Positions 46,075 to 54,567 of a DNA stretch of 64,000 nt are shown piece after piece. The notes under the pieces were generated by a model. It was not told the DNA's origin. It saw only the letters and a program-made list of their open reading frames with translations, and made no database searches. The first letter of the stretch is position 1. Every line of letters starts with the position of its first letter. The translations under genes and the position numbers were made by a program. Source of the stretch: Arthrobacter silviterrae (lineage in GTDB: Bacteria > Actinomycetota > Actinomycetes > Actinomycetales > Micrococcaceae); NCBI RefSeq assembly GCF_011045165.1, contig NZ_JAAKZI010000022.1, positions 1 through 64,000 of the forward strand, read 5' to 3'.

Positions 46075-47097
46075 ATGAGCACAACACGCACCTTTGTCCC
46101 CGTCCTGGACCTGTCAACAGCCCGCGGTGAAGACGGCAGCTTCAACCCGGACTTCATTGACGCACTGCGCGACGCCGCCCACCATGTGGGCTTCTTCCAG
46201 GTCACCAACTACGGTGCCCGGGACGGCCAGGCGCAGGAGCTGCTGGACACCCTGGCGGGATTCTTCCAGCTGCCGCTCCAGGAACGCCTGGACGTGGACA
46301 ACCGGACGTCGGCGCAGTTCCGCGGCTACACCCGGCTGGGCACCGAGATCACCCGGGGCCGCGCCGATTCCCGCGAACAGATCGACTTCGGCCCGGACCG
46401 CGAACCGCTGGCCGACGTCCCGGCGGACAAGCTCTTCCTGCGGCTGCAGGGCCACAACCAATGGCCGGCGGGATACCCGGAGCTGGAAAAGGCCGCGGAA
46501 CAATGGGCGCAGCTCATGTCCGGCATTGGCGCGGAACTGCTGGCCGGGATCAGCACCGCCCTGGGGCTGCCCGAGGACTACTTTGCCGCACCCTTCGCAG
46601 GGACGCCGGCGTGGATGGGCAAGCTGGTCCACTACGTGGGCGGCCAGGTCCCGGAAGCCGGCACGCAGGGCGTGGGCTCCCACGCGGACTATGGCTTTGT
46701 GACCCTGCTGCTGCAGGACGCAGTGGGAGGGCTGGAAGTCCAGCCCCACGGCCAGGAGGAATGGATCCCCGTCGAGCCCATCCCGGGGGCCCTGGTGGTT
46801 AACCTGGGCGAAATGCTGGAGGTTGCCACGAACGGCTACCTCATGGCCACCATCCACCGCGTCACCGCTCCCCCGCCCGGCGTGGACCGGTACTCCGTGC
46901 CGTTCTTCTGGTCGCCGCGCCTGGACGCCGTCATCGACCCGGTGCCCCTGCCGCCGGAGCTGGCAGCCGAAGCCCGGGGCGTCAGCGACGACCCCGACAA
47001 CCCCATGCTGTCCTCCTACGGGGCCAATGTGCTCAAGGGCTGGGTCCGCGCGCACCCGCAGACGGCGGCCATCCACTACCCCGAACTTGGCGGTTAG
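46075..47097 (+). CDS. Iron/2-oxoglutarate-dependent dioxygenase (isopenicillin N synthase family)
   Basis: 340 residues, ATG at 46075 (MSTTRTFVPVLDL). The iron ligands H203 and D205 (GSHADYGFVTLLLQD) and H261 (TIHRVT) are in place, and R272-x-S274 (RYSV) should bind 2-oxoglutarate. The non-haem dioxygenase N domain occupies the first 120 residues. Hydroxylates or otherwise oxidises a small molecule; substrate unknown. The next gene (DUF1684) starts 6 bp downstream. Confidence 0.9.
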   Translation: MSTTRTFVPVLDLSTARGEDGSFNPDFIDALRDAAHHVGFFQVTNYGARDGQAQELLDTLAGFFQLPLQERLDVDNRTSAQFRGYTRLGTEITRGRADSREQIDFGPDREPLADVPADKLFLRLQGHNQWPAGYPELEKAAEQWAQLMSGIGAELLAGISTALGLPEDYFAAPFAGTPAWMGKLVHYVGGQVPEAGTQGVGSHADYGFVTLLLQDAVGGLEVQPHGQEEWIPVEPIPGALVVNLGEMLEVATNGYLMATIHRVTAPPPGVDRYSVPFFWSPRLDAVIDPVPLPPELAAEARGVSDDPDNPMLSSYGANVLKGWVRAHPQTAAIHYPELGG

Positions 47098-47103
47098 ACG
47101 GCC

Positions 47104-47757
47104 ATGGGCAGCGCCGCGAACACGGGTCCGGCAGCGGCAATCGACGTCATGGACTGGCGGCTGCGCACATTCGCGCTGTACGCCGCCGTGCGCAGCACCG
47201 CCACGTCCGACGGCGCCGCGGCGTCCCATGCGCTGTGGGTGAGGGAACGCGACAACATGTTCGCCACCCACCCTGCGTCGGCCCTGAACGCCGCGAAGAA
47301 GGCCGGATTCGAAGGCCTGAAAATTGCCGCCTACGACCCTTCGTTTCGCTTCGACTGCCGGCTATCCGGCGACGGGGCCGGGGAGGAAATGCTGGTCCGG
47401 ACCGGCACCGATGGCACGGTTCCGTTCCAGCGGCTGGGCACCTTCGACATCCCCGGCGTGGGCCGGCTGGCAGCGTGGCAGCTGCGCAGTTACGGCGGCG
47501 GCATATTTGTGCCCTTCCGGGACGGCAGTTCGGGAAAGCCAGGTGGCAGCTACGGGGCCGGCCGCTACCTGCTGGACACCATCAAGGGCGCTTTCCTGGG
47601 GCACGACGGCGGCGAATTCACACTGGACTTCAACTTCGCCTACAACCCATCCTGTGCCTATGACGAGGCATGGGCCTGCCCCCTGGCCGGGCCCGCCAAC
47701 CGGCTGGCGATCGAAGTTCCCGTCGGCGAGCTGTACCTGCCCGAACTCGCCACCTGA
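47104..47757 (+). CDS. DUF1684 domain-containing protein
   Basis: 217 residues. DUF1684 hallmarks are visible: FVPFRDGSSGKPGGSYGAGR, YLLDTIKGAFLG and LDFNFAYNPSCAYDEAWACP. Function is not established. It is probably co-transcribed with the dioxygenase, so the two may act on the same compound. Confidence 0.9.
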   Translation: MGSAANTGPAAAIDVMDWRLRTFALYAAVRSTATSDGAAASHALWVRERDNMFATHPASALNAAKKAGFEGLKIAAYDPSFRFDCRLSGDGAGEEMLVRTGTDGTVPFQRLGTFDIPGVGRLAAWQLRSYGGGIFVPFRDGSSGKPGGSYGAGRYLLDTIKGAFLGHDGGEFTLDFNFAYNPSCAYDEAWACPLAGPANRLAIEVPVGELYLPELAT

Positions 47758-47772
47758 CGCGCCAACGGTCAC

Positions 47773-47837
47773 TTAACGTGGATGTTGCAGTAAAACATCC
47801 ACGTTAAATGCCCGCTCGCGCGAAGTTTTCGCGGGCA
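47773..47837. terminator. Two consecutive hairpins between convergent genes
   Basis: Stem 1 is a perfect 14-bp pair, TTAACGTGGATGTT (47773-47786) with its complement at 47794-47807 and a 7-nt loop. Stem 2 pairs TGCCCGC (47809-47815) with GCGGGCA (47831-47837) around a TTTT-containing loop. They lie between the DUF1684 gene and the convergent oxidoreductase gene and probably end both transcripts, though no classic T-run follows. Confidence 0.65.
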
Positions 47838-47838
47838 G

Positions 47839-49413
47839 CTACACAGTCCCGAGCTCGTCCAGGACAGCCATGGCAGCGTTGTGCCCGCCCAGGCCGCTGA
47901 CCCCTCCGCCGCGGCGGGCGCCGGCACCGCAGATCAGGATCCGCTCATGGCCCGTGTCAACGCCCCACCGCTGCGCCGGGGTGGCGCGCGCCGCACCGTC
48001 CTCCAGGAACGGCCACTCAAGCGACCCATGGAAAATGTTCCCGCCCGGCATGTTCAGGGCGTGTTCCAGGTCAAGTGTCGTCTTGGTCTCCACGCAGGGA
48101 ACCCCGGCGGCATCACGCAGCAACAGCTCCTCGACAGGCTCGGCCAGCACCGAATTCAAGGACGCCAGCGCTGCATCCTGAAGTTCCTGCCTCATGGCCT
48201 CATTGTTTGACTCGTTGAGCCAGCGGTGGGGTGTGTGCAGCCCAAAGACTGTCAACGTCTGTGCCCCGGTGGCCGCGAGCTCGTCGGAGAGGATGCTGGG
48301 GTCGGTCAGGGAGTGGCAATAGATTTCACACGGGAGCGGCCCCGGCATCTCCCCGTCTGAGGCAGCACGGTAGGAGTCCTCCAGGTGCCCGTAGCCTTCG
48401 TTGATGTGGAAGGTTCCGCCAAACGCAGCCTCCGCCGAAACAGACTCGTCCCGGAGCCGCGGCAGCCGGCGCAGCATGAGGTTGACCTTGACCTGGGCAC
48501 CCTCCGGTCCCTGGACACCGGTCATGGCTTCACCCAGCAGCCCCCGCAGCACGGCGGGGGCCACATTGGCCAGCACGTGGCGGCCCCTCACCACCGCCTC
48601 GGTGCCGAAACGGCGGTAGCTGACTTCGCCGTCGTGCGTCACCCGAGTCACCTCGGCGCGGGTCAGCAGCTGGGCACCGGCTTCGCGGGCCGCACGCTCG
48701 AGTTCGGCGGTGACGGCGCCCATTCCGCCGATGGGGAGGTCCCAGTCACCGGTCCCGTTGCCGATGACGTGGTAGAGGAAGCAGCGGTTGGCGGCGAGCG
48801 ACGGGTCCTCCAGCGAGGTGAAAGTGCCGATCAGGGCATCGGTGGCGATCAGGCCGCGCACCGTGTCGTTGCCGAAGCGGGCAGTGATGGCCCGGCCGAT
48901 GGGCTGCTCTATCAACTGGTTCCAGAGGGCGTCGTCACCAAGCAGCACACGGGCCTCGGACCGGGTCGGCAGGGGTTCGCAGACGGTTGGGAAGAGTGCG
49001 CGTGCCAGCCGTGCGGTGTCGGCGTGGAATCCGGCCATGGCGTCAAAGTCCTCGCCTGCGCCGAGCCGGTCAAAGGAGGCCCGGCTCGCCGCCGCGTCGC
49101 CGTGGTCCACCAGCAGTCCCGCACCCGGGCGGGCCGGGTCAGGGGTGTAGGAGGAGTAACGGCGCCTGGCCAGCTCCAGCTCGAGTCCCAGTTCCTCGAT
49201 GATGCGCTTCGGCAGCAGGCTCACCAGGTAGGAATAGCGTGACAATCGTGCGTCCACGCCCTTGAAAGCCGTGGCTGAAACCGCCGCGCCGCCAAGGTGG
49301 CCGTCCCGTTCAAGGACCAGCACACTTTTGCCTGCGCGGGCCAGGTACGCGGCTGCAGTCAGCCCGTTGTGGCCGCCGCCAACAATGACCACGTCGTGGG
49401 TGGTGGGTGCCAT
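47839..49413 (-). CDS. NAD(P)/FAD-dependent oxidoreductase (phytoene desaturase/PYROXD2-like)
   Basis: 524 residues. The FAD-binding dinucleotide motif VVIVGGGHNGLTAAAYLARAG starts near residue 8, followed by VLERDGHLGGAAVS. The C-terminal GARRGGGVSGLGGHNAA closes the cofactor site. The family includes carotenoid desaturases and related amine-oxidase-like enzymes; no carotenoid genes are nearby, so the substrate is open. Confidence 0.88.
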   Translation of the reverse strand: MAPTTHDVVIVGGGHNGLTAAAYLARAGKSVLVLERDGHLGGAAVSATAFKGVDARLSRYSYLVSLLPKRIIEELGLELELARRRYSSYTPDPARPGAGLLVDHGDAAASRASFDRLGAGEDFDAMAGFHADTARLARALFPTVCEPLPTRSEARVLLGDDALWNQLIEQPIGRAITARFGNDTVRGLIATDALIGTFTSLEDPSLAANRCFLYHVIGNGTGDWDLPIGGMGAVTAELERAAREAGAQLLTRAEVTRVTHDGEVSYRRFGTEAVVRGRHVLANVAPAVLRGLLGEAMTGVQGPEGAQVKVNLMLRRLPRLRDESVSAEAAFGGTFHINEGYGHLEDSYRAASDGEMPGPLPCEIYCHSLTDPSILSDELAATGAQTLTVFGLHTPHRWLNESNNEAMRQELQDAALASLNSVLAEPVEELLLRDAAGVPCVETKTTLDLEHALNMPGGNIFHGSLEWPFLEDGAARATPAQRWGVDTGHERILICGAGARRGGGVSGLGGHNAAMAVLDELGTV

Positions 49414-49443
49414 GGGCTCACCTTTCGCCAGGGCCGGCCGTGC

Positions 49444-49953
49444 TCAGCCGTCCAGGAATGCCTCAACGCGGAGGATGTCTGCACGGGCAATGCCCCGCCG
49501 GGGATCCGGCGAGATGCCCAGAATACCCCGGCCCAGGAAGGCCATCCACGCGAGGGCGGACTCCTCAAAGCCAAGCTGGTCGTCTATCCAGACCGCGCGC
49601 CCCGGGCGGTGGCGGGAAATGTCGCGCTGGATGGCCTCCAGCTTCCACCACTCGCGGGTTCCCTTTTGTTCGCTGTAGCGCAGCACCGGCCAGTGGCGCC
49701 CTTCCAGGCCGATGGCGTGGCAAAGGTACTTGGGTGCCATGTCCTCCCAACTGGTCAGCCAGACAAAATGCACGCCGGGGCGGGCGGAGAGCCGGTTGAG
49801 CTCCTCCACCAGTTCCGGCGCCCAGTGGACGCCCAGCATGCCAATCTCCACCTGCTCAAACCCCGTCCCCCAGTCCGAAAACCCCTCTGGCCCGAACGGG
49901 CAGAGCACCCCGTCAACGTCGAGGTAGACGGTGGCGCGCGGCGCGTCAGTCAT
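49444..49953 (-). CDS. HAD-like domain-containing protein
   Basis: 169 residues. The HAD nucleophile motif LDVDGVLCPFG is near the N terminus, VWLTSW is motif II and VWIDDQ is motif IV. A small phosphatase-like protein; substrate unknown. It overlaps the upstream DUF503 gene by 8 bases. Confidence 0.87.
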   Translation of the reverse strand: MTDAPRATVYLDVDGVLCPFGPEGFSDWGTGFEQVEIGMLGVHWAPELVEELNRLSARPGVHFVWLTSWEDMAPKYLCHAIGLEGRHWPVLRYSEQKGTREWWKLEAIQRDISRHRPGRAVWIDDQLGFEESALAWMAFLGRGILGISPDPRRGIARADILRVEAFLDG

Positions 49954-50239
49954 CGCCGGTCACCGTGCGCCGCCGCACGCTGAGCAGCTCCATGCCCGGG
50001 CGGTACGCCAGGTAGCGTTCCACGGCGTCGAGGACCTCCACCGCGTGGGCCCTGTCTGCGGCCACCAGCGCGGCCCCAATGACCGCGCGCCTGTGCAGCT
50101 CCTGGAATTCCACCTCGGCGACGGACACGTCAAAGCGCCTGCGGACTTCCGCAACCACGGGGCGCAGCACGGACCGCTTCTCCTTCAATGACTGCACATC
50201 GCCCAGCAGCACATCGCATTCCATCCAGCCGATCCACAT
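49946..50239 (-). CDS. DUF503 domain-containing protein
   Basis: 97 residues from the ATG at 50237-50239 (MWIGWMECDVLL), with AGGA about 10 nt upstream; the longer open frame is not conserved. SLKEKRSVLRPVVAEVRRRF followed by SVAEVEFQELHRRAVIGAA matches the DUF503 (YlxP-like) family, in some bacteria linked to ribosome factor genes. Here it is coupled to the HAD gene instead. Confidence 0.88.
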   Translation of the reverse strand: MWIGWMECDVLLGDVQSLKEKRSVLRPVVAEVRRRFDVSVAEVEFQELHRRAVIGAALVAADRAHAVEVLDAVERYLAYRPGMELLSVRRRTVTGDD

Positions 50240-50312
50240 AACACCATGGTCCTCCTGCTCTGCGCGCTGGCACAGTGCGGGAGGATCATGGCTACGGCAA
50301 CGCCAGGCAAAC

Positions 50313-51488
50313 TCAGGACACGGCAATGCCCTCCATGCCGGAGCCGTTGTCCGCCGACAGCCCCGTGACTGCACCCACGCTGGCCAATGTTCCGTCCTGT
50401 GCCACCGAGAATTCATCAATGGCACCGGCCCCCGTGGCGAGTTGGTACAGGAAGTGGCCGTCGGCAGTGGAGGCGATGTCCACCGGTCCGGCGTCGGTTG
50501 TGGCGGACACCCCGCTTGGCTGCAACAGGCTCAGCCCGCCCCCGGCACCGACCCGGTAACCGGTGATGGTGGCGCTGCCCGCGTTGGCCGCATACAGGTA
50601 GCCGCGGGCATTGGTGGTCCAGCACGTTGCGGCCTGGCCGTTGGCTACCGGCCCGGACACCAGGCTCAGCCCGCCCCCGGCACGCAGCTGGTAGGCCGAG
50701 ACACTGCCGCTCGCGTTGGCCACCTGCAGGCGCCCGCCGGCGTCGAACGTCAAGGCGAAGGGCACAGCCCCGGCCGACGGCGTGACCACGGGCGCCGCCG
50801 TCGGCTCACCGGAGCGGCCCAAGCTGAAGACGTCCAAGGTGTTGTGCGCCTTGGTGGCGACCACCAGGTGGGCCCGGTCAGGGCTGATTGCCACCTGCGC
50901 GGGGGCCTGCAGGAAAGCGGGCACGTCCGCGTTGCCCAGGCCCAGTGTCCGGGTGGAACCCGGCAGCGGGACAACCCGGCCGTCCACCTCCCGGAATCCG
51001 GAGACCGATCCTTGGCCCCCGGCGTTGAGGACGTAGGCCAGGCCTCCGCTGACGGCCACCGACGTCGGGAACAAGCCCCGGCTGGGCAGGACCTCGCGCA
51101 GCTGCAGCCGGTCGCCGTGGACCTTGAAGACGGTCACTGTGTTGCTGCCGGCATTGACTGCGAACAACAATTGGGCCGGGGAGTCGAAGGTCAGCGAACC
51201 CTGGGAGGCGAGCGGGTCCACGGCGGCGCCTGTTTCCGCGCCGCCCAGCCCGCCCGTGGCATAGCTTCCCGCCCGCGTCAGGGTGCCGGCGTCGGACCGG
51301 TCGAAAACCGTCACGGAGTTGCCGGCGGCGCCATTGTTCTGGACGAACACGGCACCGGCCGGGGACCCGTGCCATTCAGGGCCGGCCGCCACGGACGGCA
51401 CGGCCCCCAGTAGTCCGGCGCCAAAGGTTGCGGCCGCGGCGGCTGCACCCAGGGCGATCTTTTTGATGGTTGCATGGTCAGTGAACAT
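50313..51488 (-). CDS. Secreted beta-propeller protein (lactonase-like, YVTN-type repeats)
   Basis: 391 residues. The ATG at 51486-51488 has GAGGAGATCAC upstream. A signal peptide ends around residue 34 (SVAAG). The remainder is about seven blades with repeated patterns such as LLFAVNAGSNTVTVFKV, LVVATKAHNTLDVFSL and YLYAANAGSATITGYRV. The fold matches the lactonase (6-phosphogluconolactonase-like) propeller, but secretion argues against a pentose-phosphate role. Divergent from an ECF sigma gene. Confidence 0.85.
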   Translation of the reverse strand: MFTDHATIKKIALGAAAAAATFGAGLLGAVPSVAAGPEWHGSPAGAVFVQNNGAAGNSVTVFDRSDAGTLTRAGSYATGGLGGAETGAAVDPLASQGSLTFDSPAQLLFAVNAGSNTVTVFKVHGDRLQLREVLPSRGLFPTSVAVSGGLAYVLNAGGQGSVSGFREVDGRVVPLPGSTRTLGLGNADVPAFLQAPAQVAISPDRAHLVVATKAHNTLDVFSLGRSGEPTAAPVVTPSAGAVPFALTFDAGGRLQVANASGSVSAYQLRAGGGLSLVSGPVANGQAATCWTTNARGYLYAANAGSATITGYRVGAGGGLSLLQPSGVSATTDAGPVDIASTADGHFLYQLATGAGAIDEFSVAQDGTLASVGAVTGLSADNGSGMEGIAVS

Positions 51489-51560
51489 GTGATCTCCTCA
51501 GATTATGGTTTCACTGCATGATCAGTGCGCCGGACCGCCGATTCGTTACACGGGCCCAGC

Positions 51561-52226
51561 ATGTCCGCACTGAAACCCGCCCCAATCCAGCCGGCGCTGC
51601 AACCCACCGAGCTGGCCTTGGCCGCCCGGCTGATTGCCGGCGACGAGGCGGCCTTCGCTGAAATCGTGGCCGCCTATTCACCTCTCATGCTGCACGTGGC
51701 GCGGGGGTTCGTGGCGACGCGGACCTCGGCGGAGGACGTGGTGCAGGAGACGTGGCTGCAGGTCTCCTGCAGCCTGGAGGGCTTCGAAGGGCGCTCCACC
51801 CTGCGCACCTGGGTGCTCGCGATCACCCGCAACGTGGGCCGGCGGCATGGGGCCGCGGAAGCCAGGGAGCTGGCCTGGTCCCAGCTGGACGACGGCGGCG
51901 GAACCGTCGATCCGCAACGGTTCCGGGGCAGCCAGGATCCGTGGGCCGGCGGCTGGACCACAGCCGGCGCTCCCGTGGCGTGGAGTCCGGAACAGCTCGC
52001 CCTGGACGGGGAGGCCCTGACCCTGATGACCCGGTGCCTCCGCGAGCTGCCGTTGCGCCAGCGCACGGTGGTGGAACTGCGCGACGTGGACGGCCTTGAC
52101 GCCGGGGCCGTGTGTGATATTTTCGGCATCAGTGCCAGCAACCAGCGGGTGCTGCTGCACCGCGGCAGGGCCAAGCTGCGCCAGCTGCTCGAAGACTACT
52201 ACGGCGGCCGGGAGGCGGCACCATGA
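51561..52226 (+). CDS. ECF-type RNA polymerase sigma factor
   Basis: 221 residues, ATG at 51561. Region 2 (about 30-100) includes SAEDVVQETWLQV. Region 4 (about 155-210) has LRELPLRQRTVVELRDVDGL and LLHRGRAKLRQLL. The start ATG of the following zinc-finger gene overlaps its stop (ATGA), the standard sigma/anti-sigma layout. It may drive the divergent propeller gene and itself. Confidence 0.92.
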   Translation: MSALKPAPIQPALQPTELALAARLIAGDEAAFAEIVAAYSPLMLHVARGFVATRTSAEDVVQETWLQVSCSLEGFEGRSTLRTWVLAITRNVGRRHGAAEARELAWSQLDDGGGTVDPQRFRGSQDPWAGGWTTAGAPVAWSPEQLALDGEALTLMTRCLRELPLRQRTVVELRDVDGLDAGAVCDIFGISASNQRVLLHRGRAKLRQLLEDYYGGREAAP

Positions 52227-52477
52227 CACCGTCCAGTCCGCTGACCTGCCGACAGGTGGTCGAAATGCTCACCGACTACCTTGAGGGGGCACTCGCCCCC
52301 TCCACGGCGGCAGCCCTTGAGGAACACCTGGCCACCTGCCCCGGCTGCAGTACCTACCTGGCGCAAATCAGCCACACCGTCCGGCTGCTGGGCGCAGTCA
52401 CCCCGGACGAGCTGCCGGAGTCCACGCAAAAGGGGCTCGTGGCGGCGTTTCGCGGGCTCCGCCCGCCCCGGCCCTGA
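52223..52477 (+). CDS. Zinc-finger anti-sigma factor (ZAS-like)
   Basis: 84 residues. The zinc-binding anti-sigma motif H-x3-C-x2-C is seen as EEHLATCPGC near residues 33-42, preceded by CRQVVEMLTDYLEG. No membrane segment is present, so it is a soluble anti-sigma. Redox-sensitive release of the sigma factor is possible, as known for other ZAS proteins. Confidence 0.88.
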   Translation: MTPSSPLTCRQVVEMLTDYLEGALAPSTAAALEEHLATCPGCSTYLAQISHTVRLLGAVTPDELPESTQKGLVAAFRGLRPPRP

Positions 52478-52533
52478 CCGGCCTACGCTGACCGGCCGGC
52501 CCGTCATTCCGCCCATGGCCCTATGCTGGTGCC

Positions 52534-53418
52534 ATGACGAAGACGTCCATTGAGTCCGCTGCAAAGTTGTCTGCCATGCTGGCCTCCACCGGCTACCTGG
52601 CCGATGAAGGCCTGGCCACCATCGGCTACCTGTCCCTGGCCATGGAGCGCCCGCTCCTGCTCGAAGGCGAGCCCGGCACGGGCAAGACCTCGCTCGCCGA
52701 GGCCATTGCCGAGTCATTTTCCCTGCCCCTGATCCGGCTGCAGTGCTACGAGGGGATCGACGCCTCCCAGGCGCTCTACGACTGGGACTTCACCGCCCAG
52801 ATCCTGCACCTGCGCAGCGTTGAGGCCCGCGGCGGAGGCGGCCTCAGTGCCGCCGAACTGGAGAGCTCCTTGTATGACGGGCGCTTCCTGCTGGCACGGC
52901 CCATCCTGAAGGCCCTCCAGCAGAGCCCGGCAGTGCTGCTCATTGACGAAATTGACCGGGCGGACGACGAATTTGAGGCTTTCCTGCTGGAAGTGCTCTC
53001 CACCTACCAGGTTTCCATCCCCGAATTCGGCACGGTCAAGGCCGCCACGCCGCCCGTGGTGGTGCTGACTTCCAACCGCACCCGGGACCTCCACGACGCC
53101 TTGAAGCGCCGCTGCCTCTACCACTGGATCGACCACCCCGGCCTGGCCCGAGAGGTGGAAATTGTGCGCACCCGCCTGCCGGAGGTGCCGGCGCTGCTGG
53201 CCCAGCAGGTGGTCCGGGTGGTTCAGCAGATCCGCGCCACGGACGACATCCTCAAGCCGCCGGGCGTGGCAGAGACCCTTGACTGGGCCCGCGCCCTGCA
53301 CCAGCTGGGCCGGGCCGAGCTGGACCTTGCCTCCGCCGCGGCCAGCATTGGCGCCCTGTGCAAATACCGGGAGGACACAGAGCGTGTCACGGCGGCCCTG
53401 GCCAGAATGCTGGGCTGA
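52534..53418 (+). CDS. coxD: MoxR-type AAA ATPase (CoxD-like)
   Basis: 294 residues. Walker A EGEPGTGKTS (44-53), Walker B VLLIDEIDRADDEFE and the sensor VVVLTSNRTRDL are visible. In carbon-monoxide dehydrogenase clusters CoxD is an AAA chaperone that helps mature the Mo-Cu active site together with CoxE. It leads the cox-type cluster, 3 bp before the VWA gene. Confidence 0.9.
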   Translation: MTKTSIESAAKLSAMLASTGYLADEGLATIGYLSLAMERPLLLEGEPGTGKTSLAEAIAESFSLPLIRLQCYEGIDASQALYDWDFTAQILHLRSVEARGGGGLSAAELESSLYDGRFLLARPILKALQQSPAVLLIDEIDRADDEFEAFLLEVLSTYQVSIPEFGTVKAATPPVVVLTSNRTRDLHDALKRRCLYHWIDHPGLAREVEIVRTRLPEVPALLAQQVVRVVQQIRATDDILKPPGVAETLDWARALHQLGRAELDLASAAASIGALCKYREDTERVTAALARMLG

Positions 53419-53421
53419 TGC

Positions 53422-54567
53422 ATGCCGGAGAGCTCAACCCTCCTTGAGGCCGCGGGCCCGCCCGGGCACAGCGCCGAGGAAATCCTGCTGGCATTCGCCG
53501 CAGCCGTGCGCGCGGCCGGCGTCCGGGTGACGGCCGACCGCGCCCGCAGCTTTGTCGACGCGGCAGCCAGGCTGTCGATGGGGCAGTCGATGCTGTTGCG
53601 CGGCAATGTGTTTTGGGCGGGCCGGGCCACCCTCTGCGGCGCCCCCGAAGACCTGGCCACCTACCAGCGCACGTTTGAGGCCTGGTTTGCGCCGCACCAC
53701 TCCCCGCCGCAGGCCAGCCAGGGTGCCCCCACCACAGTCAGGGAAGCATCGCTGGAGGACGACGCCGGCACGTCCGGGAAGGGCGAGGACCCGGTGCACG
53801 CCGTGGCCAGCCGGCGCGAGCTGCTCCGGCACCGCGACGTGGCCACGCTGGACGCCGCCGACCGGGCCCGCCTTAACCGCATGTTCGGCGAGCTGCAGGT
53901 TCGCCTGCCCACCCGCCGCACGCGGCGGAAGAAGCTCAATCCGCATGGGGATGTGGACAGGGTCCGCACCCTGCGCGACCAGCTGCGCCGGGGCGGGGAA
54001 CCGGGCCCGCTGCGCCTGGCCAAGGCCCCCCGGAAGCCGAGGCGGCTGGTGTGGCTGATCGACGTCTCCGGCTCCATGGCCCCCTATGCGGACAGCCTGC
54101 TGCGCCTGGCCCATTGCGTGGTGGCTGCGGCCCCGCGGCAGGTGGAAGTGTTCACCCTGGGCACCCGGCTGACGCGTGTGACGGCGGCGCTGCGCGCTCC
54201 GGACCCGGACGTGGCGCTCCAGCAGGCCGGGCGCGCCGTCCCGGACTGGTCCGGCGGCACCCGCCTGGGCGAGGTGCTGCGGGCCTTCAACAACCGTTGG
54301 GGGCAGCGCGCGGTGGCGAGGGGCGCCGTCGTCGTCATTGCCAGTGACGGCTGGGAGCGGGGCGACCCGGCGCTGCTGGGCCGGCAGGTGGAGCGGCTGC
54401 ACCAGGTGGCCCGGGCCGTCATCTGGTCCAACCCGCACCGTGGGAAATCGGGCTACGAGCCGGTGCAGCAGGGAATCAAGGCCGTCCTGGCGCACGTTGA
54501 TTGTTTTATGGGGGGCCACTCGATGAAGGGTTTTGAGGAGTTGTTGGATGTGATGGGCAATGCGTGA
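53422..54567 (+). CDS. coxE: VWA domain-containing protein (CoxE-like)
   Basis: 381 residues. The von Willebrand A domain occupies the C-terminal half with the MIDAS motif DVSGSMA (D214-A220). The N-terminal half is Arg-rich and helical with the KTARRTRRKK-like basic patch around residues 165-175. Partner of the MoxR ATPase in Mo-hydroxylase maturation. It overlaps the XdhC-like gene by 8 bases. Confidence 0.88.
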   Translation: MPESSTLLEAAGPPGHSAEEILLAFAAAVRAAGVRVTADRARSFVDAAARLSMGQSMLLRGNVFWAGRATLCGAPEDLATYQRTFEAWFAPHHSPPQASQGAPTTVREASLEDDAGTSGKGEDPVHAVASRRELLRHRDVATLDAADRARLNRMFGELQVRLPTRRTRRKKLNPHGDVDRVRTLRDQLRRGGEPGPLRLAKAPRKPRRLVWLIDVSGSMAPYADSLLRLAHCVVAAAPRQVEVFTLGTRLTRVTAALRAPDPDVALQQAGRAVPDWSGGTRLGEVLRAFNNRWGQRAVARGAVVVIASDGWERGDPALLGRQVERLHQVARAVIWSNPHRGKSGYEPVQQGIKAVLAHVDCFMGGHSMKGFEELLDVMGNA

